Source of the DNA: Hymenobacter cellulosilyticus
GTDB lineage: Bacteria; Bacteroidota; Bacteroidia; Cytophagales; Hymenobacteraceae
Assembly (NCBI RefSeq): GCF_022919215.1
Contig: NZ_CP095046.1
Span: 1,292,501-1,356,500, forward strand
Length of the DNA: 64,000 bases
Direction of reading: 5' to 3'
Shown: positions 26,066-36,250 of the stretch, one piece after another
Layout: each line of letters begins with the position of its first letter
How positions within the stretch are numbered: the first letter of the stretch is position 1
Notes under the pieces: model-generated
Told to the model about the DNA's origin: nothing
Databases searched by the model: none
The model's input: only the letters and a program-made list of their open reading frames with translations
Position numbers and translations under genes: made by a program

Positions 26066-27868
26066 TTAAAGCTTTTCTTCGAGCCATAGAAACCCGGCGC
26101 TGAAAATAAACAGCGCAAAAAACCAGACAGCCGGGTACGGTTGCTGCACTACTGCCCCCGGACTAGCGGCCAGAGTGGAAGTGGCTTGAAAGCGGGCTGC
26201 TGCTTGTCGGCGCAATGCTATTTCCGGCCCCTGCCACTCCTGAGGGCCAAAGACATAGAAAGAGAAGGTAGGCTGCGAAGTCAGTCGTACCTCATGCCAG
26301 CCCGCTGAGCGGGGCCAGAATTGACCGGTTTTCCACTCTGGCAACTCCGCTTGCTGCTCTAAGGAAAGTGGAACAGCCGCAGCGGGCGGAGAACCCGAAA
26401 CTAGGGGCGACACCGCCGGAAAAGTAGCGGAGCTCAGCCGTAATTGAACTGGCTGCTCCGGGCGGGGCCAGGCAGTGAGGAGCTGCCAGCGCGCCTGCGG
26501 TGCCTCCGGACGGACGGTGGCTTGTAGTAACAGGCTCCAAAAACTGCTATACGTTGCCGCGGCTCCCTGTAAGGCCCAGGGGAAAGTCTGAGGCAATACG
26601 GAAACCGTGACCGAGCCCAGACCTGCCCGCTGCGTAGCTACCAGCGGCTGCTGTTGCTGGTTGGTTACCACCGGTCGGGCGGAGGAAGCGAGGCGAAGCG
26701 TAGCGGGCACTAGTGCCAGGACAGGTGCAGCGGCGTCGGGCCAGCGGATGGGTTGCGGACGGTCACTGGAGCTGGTGGGGCGGGGTACGGCGGTGAAGCT
26801 AGACCGGGCCGGCAACGTACGGGGCAGCGCTCCGGCATCGGCCAGCACGAGCAACCCCAGGCCCGTAGTGCGCACCGCCGCTGTTAGTGCTTGTACTTCC
26901 CCGGGGGTAAGGGAACTGAGCACGGCCGCGTCGGTCAGGACGGCATCGTATCGAGCCAGCGTAGTGCTGTTGAGGCGGCTAAGCTCATGGGCGGGCTGGT
27001 TGAGAAACTCGGTTTGGAGCAGGCCCCGGCTAATGCCCGTGCGCAGGGCTACGCGGTGCTGCTGGGCCCCAAGGTAGTTTTTCAGAAACTTAAACTCGAA
27101 GGAAGCCGTGCTGCTCAGTAAGAGCAGGCGTTGGGGGCTTGGGGCTGTTATTTGCAGGGGCACGGGCTCAGTTGCCACCACCTGACCGGCATGGCGGGCC
27201 TGAAGCCGGTACACCACTGGGCCTGTGGTCTTGGGCAGAGCGCGCAACTGGAAAGGGCCGTGGCCGGTTTTTAGCAGAACTGAATCGATAGGGCGGCCGG
27301 TGCCACGCAGGCTGACCCACACGGGTGAAGTAGAAGCCGAACCGGCCGTAAAGGTGCCCGCTACCTGCAGCCGTTGGCCAAGTTCCAGGCGGCGGCTCCA
27401 TACGGCTTGCTGAAACCCTGCGAAGGCCGGGGTACCATGCTGTACCAGCCTTAAAGAACCCAAATTAGGCAACTCCTCCAATGGCAGGCCCTGTCCTAGC
27501 ACGTGCAGACGACGAAGGCCGGGGTACTGCTCCCGCAAAAGCAGCAGGCTATGCAGGCTGGGCGTATCCGAAGCCGACGCAAAGCCCAAACGCCAGACTT
27601 TGGTAGCTGGTCCCAGCAGGCGTACTACCCGGCGCAGCGTATCCGGCTGGTACCCGGGGGTGAGTACTACGGCTTCCAGACTGGCTCCCCGCACGCTATG
27701 CCGGGGCGGATAGGCTGTAGCCCACAGGCCCAGCACGGCCAGCCAACCGGCAAGCAGGCGCAGGAACAGCCGCTGGCGGTTGGAGCGGCGTAGGGCCGCT
27801 ACCGTCAGGCCCAAAGCCAGCAGCACGCAAAGCGGTAATAACAGGTAATAAGGGGCGGATTGGAACAT
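26066..27868 (-). CDS. Membrane protein of the MoxR operon (BatA-like/GATase1-like)
   Basis: 600 residues, last gene of the seven-gene MoxR operon. Two membrane segments lie at the start (residues 8-25 and 38-52) and one near the end (PYPAVWFFALFIFSAGFLWLEEKL). The long middle part contains a Rossmann-like strand and acidic region (ARYDAVLTDAAVLSSL and TGLGLLVLADAGAL) as in glutamine-amidotransferase-like proteins, and beta-sandwich segments before it. No catalytic Cys triad is seen. It starts 13 bases after the DUF4175 gene. Probably a periplasmic component working with the AAA and vWA proteins, inferred from synteny. Confidence 0.7.
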   Translation of the reverse strand: MFQSAPYYLLLPLCVLLALGLTVAALRRSNRQRLFLRLLAGWLAVLGLWATAYPPRHSVRGASLEAVVLTPGYQPDTLRRVVRLLGPATKVWRLGFASASDTPSLHSLLLLREQYPGLRRLHVLGQGLPLEELPNLGSLRLVQHGTPAFAGFQQAVWSRRLELGQRLQVAGTFTAGSASTSPVWVSLRGTGRPIDSVLLKTGHGPFQLRALPKTTGPVVYRLQARHAGQVVATEPVPLQITAPSPQRLLLLSSTASFEFKFLKNYLGAQQHRVALRTGISRGLLQTEFLNQPAHELSRLNSTTLARYDAVLTDAAVLSSLTPGEVQALTAAVRTTGLGLLVLADAGALPRTLPARSSFTAVPRPTSSSDRPQPIRWPDAAAPVLALVPATLRLASSARPVVTNQQQQPLVATQRAGLGSVTVSVLPQTFPWALQGAAATYSSFWSLLLQATVRPEAPQARWQLLTAWPRPEQPVQLRLSSATFPAVSPLVSGSPPAAAVPLSLEQQAELPEWKTGQFWPRSAGWHEVRLTSQPTFSFYVFGPQEWQGPEIALRRQAAARFQATSTLAASPGAVVQQPYPAVWFFALFIFSAGFLWLEEKL

Positions 27869-27880
27869 AGGAAAGGCAGA

Positions 27881-30125
27881 CTACCGGCTCAGCTCCAAGA
27901 AATACCGGCGCGCCAGACGGTCGGGGCCGAGGGCGCGGCTGGGGGCCGATGGCGGCGGGGGAAGCAAGTCGGTAAGGGCTGATTCGACCGTGGCGGCACA
28001 GGACAGGCAGGGTTTAGCTCTGGCCCGGATTTCGGCGGAGAGCTGGCGCAGGTAGCGCACGGCGGCTAAGTAGCGGCCGGGGTTGCGCAGGGCGGCCTGA
28101 GCCGCTGCAGGACTGGCGCGGTCCAGCAGCACGGCCTCGGCGGGCTTGATGGCAGCACCCTGGCGCAGGGTTGAGAGCAGCCGCAGCGCTGCCTGAATTG
28201 TGGGCTGAGTGGCTGGTGCGGGCAGCTGGGCCTGGAGCCGGGGTGGCGTGGCTCCTTGCAGCTCTCCGGTCAGCCGGGTAGTCGATTCGGGTATGACGGG
28301 CGGCTCGAAGCCGGATTTGCGCACGTAAAGGCGGGTTTGCTGCTGCACTTGCTTGAGCAGGCGCAGGGCCCGGTACTCGTAGGGCAGGGCCTCAGCGGGC
28401 CGGGCCGTGCGCAGGCGCAGCTCCGCTTCCCACATCTGGCTGAGCACTCCGCGGAGCTTGGCTTTCACGGCCGGTTCCAGAAAGTCGGCTGTTTCAGAGT
28501 CGTCGTGGTGGTGCACGTAGGGGTCGAGCAGGGCTTCCGACTCGGCAAGGACCGAGGCACCGGCAGCTGGGGCGGGGTGTGTTCGTGGTCATGGCCGGCT
28601 TCTTCGCCCTCGGTGTGGGGCGCTTCGTCGGCGTGGTCGTCATCGGATTCGGCTACGGGCGGGCGGGTGGCGCTTTGGCCGAAGCTTTCCTCAAATTCCT
28701 CGCCCAAAAACTTGCCGTAGCGCAGCCGGAGTACTTTCTGGTCGTGGCCCAGGTCGTTGGCTCGGGTGGTAAAAGTGCTGGCGTCGAGCTGTTTCCTCTC
28801 GGCCAGCAGCTTCTCGGTATCAATAATCACTTGGCGCTGACTGCGGAAATAAGCTGGTACCACGTTGACGCCCATGGCCATATCCGAGCCGGAATCGTCC
28901 ACGGTTGTGTCTTCCCACTGCACCAGGTACGAGTCGGAACGGGTGCTGTGGCGGTTGTTGTCCCAGGCCTGCACGTAGAAGTATACCTCGTCGCCGTAGG
29001 TGAGGCCCAGTTCCGGTAGCTTCAGTAGGTGCGTGAGACTGGCCTGAGTAGGCTGGTTACGCAGGCTGCCGCTCAGGTCGGTGGCAACTTCCCGGAACTT
29101 CACGGCTTCGCCCTGGCCCTGCGCCACGGTGGCTACCAGGCGGGCCCGGGTCAGGCCGTAATCGTCGCTAAGCGCCACCTGCACGCTGACCTGGGGCTTT
29201 TGGCCAAACTCAACGAGGGTGTACGGTTTAGGAGTGCGAATCTGGATGCCAGGGCCCCGGTCAGGCTGCACTTCCACCGCGTAATCATCGGATACCTGGC
29301 CGGCAAAACGGATGCGGTACAGGGTGGAAGTGGTAAACACGTGCGTTATCGTAAAGGTCAGGGGCTGACCAGCTACCGGCTGAAACCGCAGCCGCCGGCC
29401 CCCGACTTCGAGCTGGGGCAGGCCCCCGGCCCGCGATACGCGCACGGTCCACTGCACGCGAGAGTTCTGCGGACAGCGAAACGAGGGCTCGGCGGCAGTA
29501 AAGCCCGGGCGGCGGGTGTAGGCGGGCGGGCAATCTGAATCCGGGTTTCGGTGATGCGCGGCGCGGCGGGCGTAGCGGCTTTGCCTGGCTGAGCCGGAAA
29601 ATGCAGGGCCACATTCGGACCCGGGGCAGCAGCTTTCAAAGTGGCCGGTGCGGGCCAGAACCGCAACCCGACCAAGGCCAGCAGAGCCGCAGCGGTGACC
29701 AGCAGCGCCGGGGTAAAGGATACAGGAAGCAGGGGGCGCTGCTGTTGCAGCTGGCTTAACTGGCTGGCTACGTGCTGCTGCTGCAGCTGCTCAAGCAAAT
29801 TCAGCTCCGTCGTTGGGCGCAACAGCAGACCGGTACTGTCTTCCAGCTCCGCAAATTCCCGGTCCAGGCGCTGAGCCGTGGCGGCCAGGGGCTGGCGCCA
29901 CATCCGCCACAGGCGCCAGGCACTAAAAGCCAGAAGGGCCAGACCCACACCGCTTAGCAACGGCATCCAAGTCGGAACACGCCTGGCCAGCCCGAACAGT
30001 AACCCGAGCAGGGCTGCCGTGGGCAGCAGCACCGTGGCCGAGCATCGTCCGTAGTGGGCCCGCCGAATCTGCCGCAGCAAGTCGGGGCCGGTGTCAGCCG
30101 TAGTATGATTCGTAACGGTACTCAT
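27881..30125 (-). CDS. DUF4175-like membrane protein of the MoxR operon, two frameshifts
   Basis: Three open frames join into one protein of about 748 residues when one base is added near 29521-29530 (restoring IARPAYTRRPGFTAAEPSF) and one C at 28569-28572 (restoring HTPPPAAGASVLAESEALLD). The N-terminus has membrane segments (VLLPTAALLGLLFGLA, LLSGVGLALLAFSAW, PALLVTAAALLALVGL). The middle is a beta-rich region with YALEVQPDRGP-like strands and LSDDYGLTRARLV, the usual DUF4175 motif. The end is helical, with His/Glu/Asp-rich linkers near residue 530. It overlaps the upstream gene by four bases (ATGA), a strong sign of translational coupling. Confidence 0.75.
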
Positions 30126-31677
30126 GTGGTAAGCCCTTTAGCAGCAAAAGTACGGGCGGCCACCAGGCGTTCCAGCAGCCAGAGCAGGGCGGCCGCCACT
30201 ACCAGCCAGAGGCGTAAATCCGTATCGGTGGGCGCGGTGCGCCGGCTGCTGATACTGGTTGTTTGGGAAGCCGCGCTATTTACAATCTGGCTTGGAGCCA
30301 ACTGGCGCTGGTCGTGCACGTTTGGTGCCATCGGGGAGGCAGGCTGCAGTAAGTCCAAAAAAAGCAAAGGCAAATCGGGGCTGTCGTCCAGCCGGCTCCA
30401 GGCCGGGTGCAGCCGGGTATACAGCTGGTAGGCCGCGCCCTTGCCCGATGGGCGGCGGCTCAGTACGGGCCGGCCGTTGGCGGCTTGCCAGAGTATGGCC
30501 GCGCCAGCCTGGTTTTGTACGGTATCCAGGCGGGTCAGCGAATAAAGGCCGGCGTGCGGCGCGACGGAAAAGCTGGTAGCCAAGGCCATGCCTGGCAGGC
30601 GGGCATCCTGCCACAGCTGAAGCCCCTGGGGAATTTGCTGCTGCCAGGTAGCGGGCACGGGCGCATCAGCCAGCCAGAAAAGCCAGTTGAGCGGGGCGCC
30701 AGCCTGGGGTAAGCGGGTAGCCACAGTCAGCTCCAGCCGCGGCGTGAGGCCCAGGGAAGCGGCGCGCAGGGCGGCAGCCAGGTAGCGGGCATCCAGGGCA
30801 TGGCCAGCATCGTGGTAAAGCCACACCCGCAGTGGCTCCGTGACTACCGGAATCCGCGCTGAATCCGCGCCCTGAACCCGGATAAAGCTGGAGTCTGCCG
30901 TCAACGTATACGTCAGTGGGGGCAAACCAGGCACGCGGGCAAGCTGGGCCGTAGCTTGCTGCGGACGGGCTAAGGTAACTGCTCTGGTATACACACCATC
31001 TTCCGTGCTGCGGCTGACGGTCAGGCGCAGACTGTCGGGCTTTGGTAGGCTGGCCCCACGCAGCCACGTAGTTTCAGCAATGGGCAGCGGCACGGTTTGC
31101 CAATGCACGGTAGCGGGCAAAGCCGGGCGGCGACCCTGAAAGTGGCGCAAAGCAGCCGACGTGTAGACATATAGCGGCCGGCCGGGAAAGGAATCGGTGG
31201 CCTGGCGCACGCGGGTCCAGAACTGGTAGCTGGCCGCCGGGGCTGGGGGTGAAGCGGGTTGCGTAGCCAGCTGCTGCCACGCTGTATCCGAAAGGCGGGG
31301 AAAGCGCGGGCCGAGCTGCCGCAGCACGAAACCCCGGCGGCGCAGCGAGTCAATAGCCGGGCGCACAGCAGCCATCGACTCGGAAGCCAGCAAGTCGGGG
31401 CTGATAAACACCTGGCCGCGGCGGGGCGGGGCGGCTGCCGCCACACGGGATTAGCCAGAGCCAAAGCCAGCACCGCTACCAGCAACAGCCGCAGCAAAAG
31501 CAGGGCTACCTGTTCCAGCTTGAGGTTGCGCAGGCGGCGGTTAGCCGCCGCGTCCAGCCACCGAATGCTGCCCACCTGCACCGTGCGCCCCGGCCGGCGG
31601 TTCCACAGGTGAATGGCTATAGGAACCGCTACGCCCAGCAACGCCAGCAAACCGGAAGGAGCAAGAAACGTGAGCAA
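30122..31677 (-). CDS. BatA N-terminal domain membrane protein, frameshifted
   Basis: The N-terminus is the BatA double-membrane region: MLTFLAPSGLLALLGVAVPIAIHLWNRRP, then LLLLRLLLVAVLALALANPVW. The start codon appears to be TTG at 31677. The frame breaks near 31421-31430 in runs of C; one added base joins VWRQPPPPRRGQVFISPDLL and gives a 518-residue protein. The rest has a vWA/GATase-like Rossmann fold and beta-sandwich repeats, and a final membrane segment (LRLWLVVAAALLWLLERLV). It overlaps the next gene by four bases. Similar proteins in Bacteroidota sit with MoxR and DUF58. Confidence 0.75.
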
Positions 31678-31746
31678 TGCGGCGAAGAATTAAAGCAAAG
31701 ATGTAAGAGTACGGCCTTCAGCAGACCGGCGGCGCAAAGACACCGG

Positions 31747-32628
31747 CTAGTGAAAGGAGGTGGCTTGGCGGCGGCGCAAAAATTCCCGCAGGGCCCCATC
31801 CAGCGGCTCGGCCGTGCTCAGCTGGAAGTAGTCGAGTCCCTGGCGGCGGGCGGTGTGGGCGGTGGTGCGCAGCCACTGCTGCAACTGTTCTTGGTAGTGG
31901 CGGCGCTGGTCTTCGGCGTTGAGCTGCAGGGTCTGGCCGGTTTCGAGGTCTTCAAAGGTTACGGCGCCCCGGTAGCTGAAGGTCAGCTCATTGCCGGCCA
32001 TCAGGTGTAGTAGCAGCACGTCGCCGGCCACCGTGCGCAGGCGGGTCAGCAGGGAGTTTATTTCGCCTTGCTCCTCGTACAGGTCGCTCACGCACACAGT
32101 CAGGGCGCGCTGCCGGCGGGCCAGCAGCGGGGCCAGCTGAGCGGCTTCGGGGAAGCGGCCCATGCCAGTCGTGTTCTGCAAGGCCTGGTAGAGGCGGGGC
32201 AATTGGCGGGCATCGGCGCGGGCGGGCAGGTGCACCAGGCCTTCGGGGTGCAAAATGCTGAGGCTCACCGCGTCGCCCTGGTTTTGCGCCAGATAAGCCA
32301 GAGCCGCCAGCAGCAGCCGACCATACTCCAGCTTGGTTAGGCCGTTGTCGTCGCGGTGGTTCATCGAGGCGCTGGCGTCCAGCAGCAGGTGCACGGTCAG
32401 GCTGGTATCCACTTCCGACTCGCGAATGTAGTATCGGTCGGAGCGGGCGGCCAGGCGCCAGTCGAGGCGGCGCAGGTCGTCGCCGGGCTGGTAGGGCCGG
32501 TACTGGCTGAACTCCATGCCTGCCCCGCGCCGCCGGCTCAGGTGCTGACCCGCCAGAAAGCCCTCGGCCGCCTGTTTGGCCGCCAGCGGCAGGTTGCGCA
32601 GCGCGTGGAGAAGTTCGGGAGTAAGCAT
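31747..32628 (-). CDS. DUF58 domain (vWA-like) protein
   Basis: 293 residues. The DUF58 signature is clear: GMEFSQYRPYQPGDDLRRLDWRLAARSDRYYIRESE near residues 37-72, then a vWA MIDAS-like VHLLLDASASM (DxSxS) near residue 88, and TVCVSDLYEE. It is the usual partner of a MoxR AAA ATPase, and probably carries its substrate or is remodelled by it. It is cytoplasmic, with no membrane segment. It lies 103 bases downstream of the moxR gene and 70 bases upstream of the BatA-like gene. Confidence 0.9.
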   Translation of the reverse strand: MLTPELLHALRNLPLAAKQAAEGFLAGQHLSRRRGAGMEFSQYRPYQPGDDLRRLDWRLAARSDRYYIRESEVDTSLTVHLLLDASASMNHRDDNGLTKLEYGRLLLAALAYLAQNQGDAVSLSILHPEGLVHLPARADARQLPRLYQALQNTTGMGRFPEAAQLAPLLARRQRALTVCVSDLYEEQGEINSLLTRLRTVAGDVLLLHLMAGNELTFSYRGAVTFEDLETGQTLQLNAEDQRRHYQEQLQQWLRTTAHTARRQGLDYFQLSTAEPLDGALREFLRRRQATSFH

Positions 32629-32730
32629 TTTTAGAGCTAAGAACTGAGCGGTTAGAACTCAGATTAGGAGGTGCGAAATAAGAATGGGGAATATGACAAC
32701 CGCTAAGTGCTACCCTCTCGGTTCTAATTT

Positions 32731-33707
32731 TTAAACCGTTACGGCGTTCAATAGCTCGGCCACGGCATCGTCGGGGTGAGGTTTTCGGCTTCGGCGTTGA
32801 AGTTGAGCAGTACGCGGTGGCGCAACACCGGCGGGGCCAGGGTGCGGATATCGTCCAGGGTGGCGGCGAAGCGGCCCTGCAGCAGGGCCCGGGCCTTGGC
32901 GCACAAAATCAGGGCTTGACCGGCCCGTGGGCCCGCGCCCCAACGGCCGTATTCCTGAATAAACTTCACCGTGGAAGTAGCCGGCCGGGTGGCGCGCACA
33001 AGGCGGTTCACGAAGTCGAGCAGCTCGGGGCTGAGGCTCACCTGGCGCACCAGCTGCTGCAACTGCCGGATGTCCTCGCCGCCTAGCACGGGCTTCACTT
33101 CGGCCCGGGCCGAGCCGGTGGTGCCGCTGAGCACGGCCAGCTCTTCCTGCTCGGTGGGGTAGCCGATGCGGATGTAGAGCAAAAACCGGTCGAGCTGAGC
33201 TTCGGGCAGCGGGTAGGTGCCGCTTTGCTCGATGGGGTTTTGCGTCGCCAGCAGGAAAAATGGCTTGGGCAAGGCGTGTTCCTGGCCGGCGTAGGTCACG
33301 TGACCTTCCTGCATGGCTTCGAGCAGAGCGGCCTGAGTTTTGGGCGGGGTCCGGTTGATTTCGTCGGCGAGTACGAGGCTGGCGAAGATGGGTCCCTGGT
33401 TGAACTTAAAGGAGCGGTGGCCCGTGCCGTGGTCTTCTTCCAGCACCTCGGTGCCTAGAATATCGGTCGGCATCAGATCCGGGGTGAACTGGATGCGGCG
33501 GAAGGGCAAATCGGTGGCCGAGGCTAAGGTGCGCACCAGCAGGGTTTTGGCCAGGCCCGGTACGCCTTCCAGCAGGGCGTGGCCGCCGGCCAGCAGCGCC
33601 ACCAGCACTTCATCCAGCACCTGCTGCTGGCCCACGATAATTTTGCCGATTTCCTCGCGCAGCGGCGGCAGCTTGGCCAGTAGGGTTCGTACGTCTTGTT
33701 CGGTCAC
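32731..33707 (-). CDS. MoxR family AAA+ ATPase, frameshifted near the end
   Basis: 325 residues after repair. AAA-3 motifs: Walker A GVPGLAKT, Walker B LVLADEINR, sensor-1 LATQNPIEQ and SGTYPLPEAQLDRF. The C-terminal lid ends LRHRVLLNFNAEAENLTP. The frame then breaks at the four-C run (32773-32776 on plus). One added C restores PDDAVAELLNAV and the stop at 32731. The start is GTG at 33707 (VTEQDVRTLL). MoxR ATPases act as chaperones for vWA-domain proteins. Confidence 0.9.
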
Positions 33708-33771
33708 GGAAAGCAGAGTAGAGAAGGGAGAGAGTGTGCCTGAAAGAAAGTGTTGCGGGGCAATGGTTGCT

Positions 33772-34563
33772 TCAAAGGGCGGCAGAAGCAGCTTCAGAAC
33801 TAACTTTTTTTAACTGAAGCCAGGCGGAAGTCCCCCGCTGCTTGCAGCTGCCCATGAAGCGGAGGTCCCTTTTTTCATAAAATGAAACTAGTGTGTTGCT
33901 GGTTTCATAGCGGCCGCTATACGGATTTATCGTGTAGAAATTCGGCTCATAAAAGTTGATGCGGGTGGTAAAACCATCCGGTGTTCCATAGCAAAAGCTG
34001 CATTCTACTTTCCAGCGGCCCTGTTGGGTTGCGCCAGTGGCATCCCCAACTATGTTGCTGGTATAGTGAAAGGTGCTGTCGGCCCGCACCACCAGCTCAA
34101 CGAAAGGCAATACTGCTTCAGCAGCAACAACCGCAGTGTCGGCTACGGTATGTCCGCTCGGTTGGGCCAGCCCACGCCGGGAGGTTGCTGCCAATCTGGT
34201 TGTGTGCGTAGAATCGGCCAGCCTGTAGGTTCCGATTACGGCAGAGCGCAAGGAATCGACTCTTTGCTGCGCTATAACTCGCTGCTCGGCCAGCCGCCTG
34301 GCTTGATAATGGGTGGCAATGCGGCTATACAACAGCCAACTACCAACGACAAAAGTCAGCACCAGCAACGGGGTGACGGCGCGGAAGCGTTGCGGCCAGG
34401 TTTCGGCTGCCCGTAGTTGCCGCCCACTCTGAAGGGCGAAGCGCGCACCCAGGAAAAAGACCACAAGCGCCGCTATTGCCCCAAGGACTGCCCCAATCAG
34501 CAGCAGCCACATGATGAATTCAAAGGCTGGAGTATCGACAAACGCCAACAGAAATGGCTGCAT
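33772..34563 (-). CDS. Hypothetical two-pass membrane protein in the MoxR operon
   Basis: 263 residues. Membrane segments lie at about residues 17-40 (MWLLLIGAVLGAIAALVVFFLG) and 66-82 (LLVLTFVVGSWLL). A basic linker is followed by an outer beta-rich domain (VELVVRADSTFHYTSNIVG, GRWKVECSFCYGTPDGFTTRINFYE) near residues 150-250. No family recognised. It lies between the DUF4159 and MoxR genes with short gaps (20 and 65 bases), so it is probably part of the operon but is not a usual member. Confidence 0.6.
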   Translation of the reverse strand: MQPFLLAFVDTPAFEFIMWLLLIGAVLGAIAALVVFFLGARFALQSGRQLRAAETWPQRFRAVTPLLVLTFVVGSWLLYSRIATHYQARRLAEQRVIAQQRVDSLRSAVIGTYRLADSTHTTRLAATSRRGLAQPSGHTVADTAVVAAEAVLPFVELVVRADSTFHYTSNIVGDATGATQQGRWKVECSFCYGTPDGFTTRINFYEPNFYTINPYSGRYETSNTLVSFYEKRDLRFMGSCKQRGTSAWLQLKKVSSEAASAAL

Positions 34564-34582
34564 AATGTGGGGCGGTTAGGAG

Positions 34583-35206
34583 TTACGCCGTCAGGGCGTA
34601 GAGCAGAATGTTTACCCCGAACTTGGTGTTGTCTTCGGCCAGGAAGCGCTTGTTGCGGAAGTCGTAGTCCCACTCGCAGCCGTAGTCCTTGTTGGAGTAC
34701 AGCACCCGCAGCTTCCCGTCGATTTCGATGCCCTTGAGGTAGTCGTGCACCAGGTCGTCGCCCCAGCCGTTGAGTTCGAAGGAAGTGGGCGGCGGGCCTT
34801 CTGGAAACTTGAAAAACTGCGAGTAGATGGGGTGGTTCTTGGCAATCTTCTTCAACGCCCCGGCCCCGAAGCACTGCCGCATCTGCTCCTCGAAGGAGCG
34901 CGCAAACAGCCCGTCGATGTCGTGGTTGCAATCATCGACGAACACGAAGCCGCCGTTGCGCACGTACTGAATGAAGTTCTTTTTCTCCTGGGCCGAAAAC
35001 TGCACCAGCCGGTGGCCCGAGAGGTAGCAGAAGGGGTAGTTGAAGATGTCGGGGCTGTCCAGGGCCACGGCTTTTTCCTTCTGATTGACGGGTACTGTGG
35101 TGTACTGAATCAGAGAATGCAGCAGATTAGCAGGCATTCTTTCGTCCACGCCGTCCCAGTCGCCGGAGCGGTACTGAAGGCGCACGAAGGTAAACGGAAC
35201 GGGCAT
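34583..35206 (-). CDS. DUF4159 domain protein
   Basis: 207 residues. The ATG at 35206 (MPVPFTFVRLQYRSGDWDGV) is preferred to a longer 5' extension. The DUF4159 fold is recognisable: FVRLQYRSGDWDG, PFCYLSGHRLVQFSAQEKKNFIQYVRNGGFVFVDDCNHDIDG, HPIYSQFF, then NGWGDDLVHDYLKGIEIDGKLRVLYSNKDYGCEWDYD. It is the first gene of the MoxR operon on this strand. DUF4159 proteins are commonly encoded with MoxR/BatA genes, and the role is unknown. Confidence 0.85.
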   Translation of the reverse strand: MPVPFTFVRLQYRSGDWDGVDERMPANLLHSLIQYTTVPVNQKEKAVALDSPDIFNYPFCYLSGHRLVQFSAQEKKNFIQYVRNGGFVFVDDCNHDIDGLFARSFEEQMRQCFGAGALKKIAKNHPIYSQFFKFPEGPPPTSFELNGWGDDLVHDYLKGIEIDGKLRVLYSNKDYGCEWDYDFRNKRFLAEDNTKFGVNILLYALTA

Positions 35207-35551
35207 GCTGCGGTAAGAAAGGCGAAGCGGCAAAAAGACAACGGGGCAAAGACACCGGACCCATCCCAAGGTGGCTTGGCGCCCCGCCGAAAGTACGCGG
35301 CGGCCTGTTCCAAACCTATCCGCAGCAGTTTCCAAGTAGAAGTTGCTTGTCCACAACTGCGCAGGAGCAACTACGTGTAAACAGCTTCCGATGAGTTACG
35401 CACCGGCCTGCTGCTTCAGGTACCGGGGCTTAAACAGCTAGCCGGATCAGCCTCAGCCGCAGCTTTCTAAAAAAATGTGCGTACGAATAGGGGTAAGACC
35501 GCCGTTAAGGCTCTTACCGTTACCAACTCACTCTTTTTCACTCCTACTGCT
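35207..35551. other. Divergent intergenic region
   Basis: 345 bases between the MoxR operon (minus) and an outer-membrane barrel gene (plus). It probably carries promoters for both. I see no clear repeats or hairpins. Confidence 0.4.
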
Positions 35552-36184
35552 ATGAAACGAATTGCGGCTTTACTTTTTTTTAGCGTCTTATTCTGGGTTC
35601 CAGCCCACGCCCAGCTCGGCGTGAAAGGCGGCATCAACGCGGCCGTGCTCCAGGGCACCGTGGGCACCAATGCCACCTACCAGACTTCCTACCACGCCGG
35701 TATTTTCTACGAAATGCAGGTGCTGGATCCAGTTCTGTCCATTCAGCCCGAGCTGCTTTACTCCCTGCAGGGCACCGAGCGGAAGTCGGACTTGGTAAAC
35801 TACCGCTCCAAGCTGCACTACCTCAACCTGCCGGTGCTGGCCAAGGTGGAAATCGGGCCGGTGTATGCCGAGGCGGGCCCGCAGGTGGGCTTTCTGCTCA
35901 AGGCCCGGGAAGATGGCGTGATGGTTATCAGCCAGGACGGCAACAACGGCGCCGTCATTGCCAGCAACGACCGTAGCTCCTGGAACGACTACAAGAAGTT
36001 TGACCTGGGCTTTGCCGTGGGTGCGGGCGTGAAGCTGCCCCTGGGCTTTGCCGTGGGGGCTCGTTTCAACGCCGGCCTCAACAACATCAACAACCTCAAG
36101 TCGGTGCAGGGCGTGAACGACCCGGAGCTCAAGAATCGGGTGTTTCAGGTGTACGCCAGCTTCCAGCTGCCCGACGGTGACTAA
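35552..36184 (+). CDS. Outer-membrane beta-barrel (PF13568-like) protein
   Basis: 210 residues. A signal peptide (MKRIAALLFFSVLFWVPAHA) is followed by a typical small barrel: LGVKGGINAAVLQG, the strand pair LSIQPELLYSLQGTE, YLNLPVLAKVEIGPVYAEAGPQVGFLLKA, and LGFAVGAGVKLPLGFAVGARFNAGLNNI. The end, FQVYASFQL, has the C-terminal aromatic strand. The YLNLPVL and AGPQVGFLL motifs are diagnostic. It is tandem with a second barrel gene, so the two may be recent duplicates. Confidence 0.85.
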   Translation: MKRIAALLFFSVLFWVPAHAQLGVKGGINAAVLQGTVGTNATYQTSYHAGIFYEMQVLDPVLSIQPELLYSLQGTERKSDLVNYRSKLHYLNLPVLAKVEIGPVYAEAGPQVGFLLKAREDGVMVISQDGNNGAVIASNDRSSWNDYKKFDLGFAVGAGVKLPLGFAVGARFNAGLNNINNLKSVQGVNDPELKNRVFQVYASFQLPDGD

Positions 36185-36250
36185 GTAGGTAGGCGGGCTT
36201 GGTTTGCCGGGAGGAATAGTCGTGCTTTACCGCGTTTTATTTCTCGCTAT

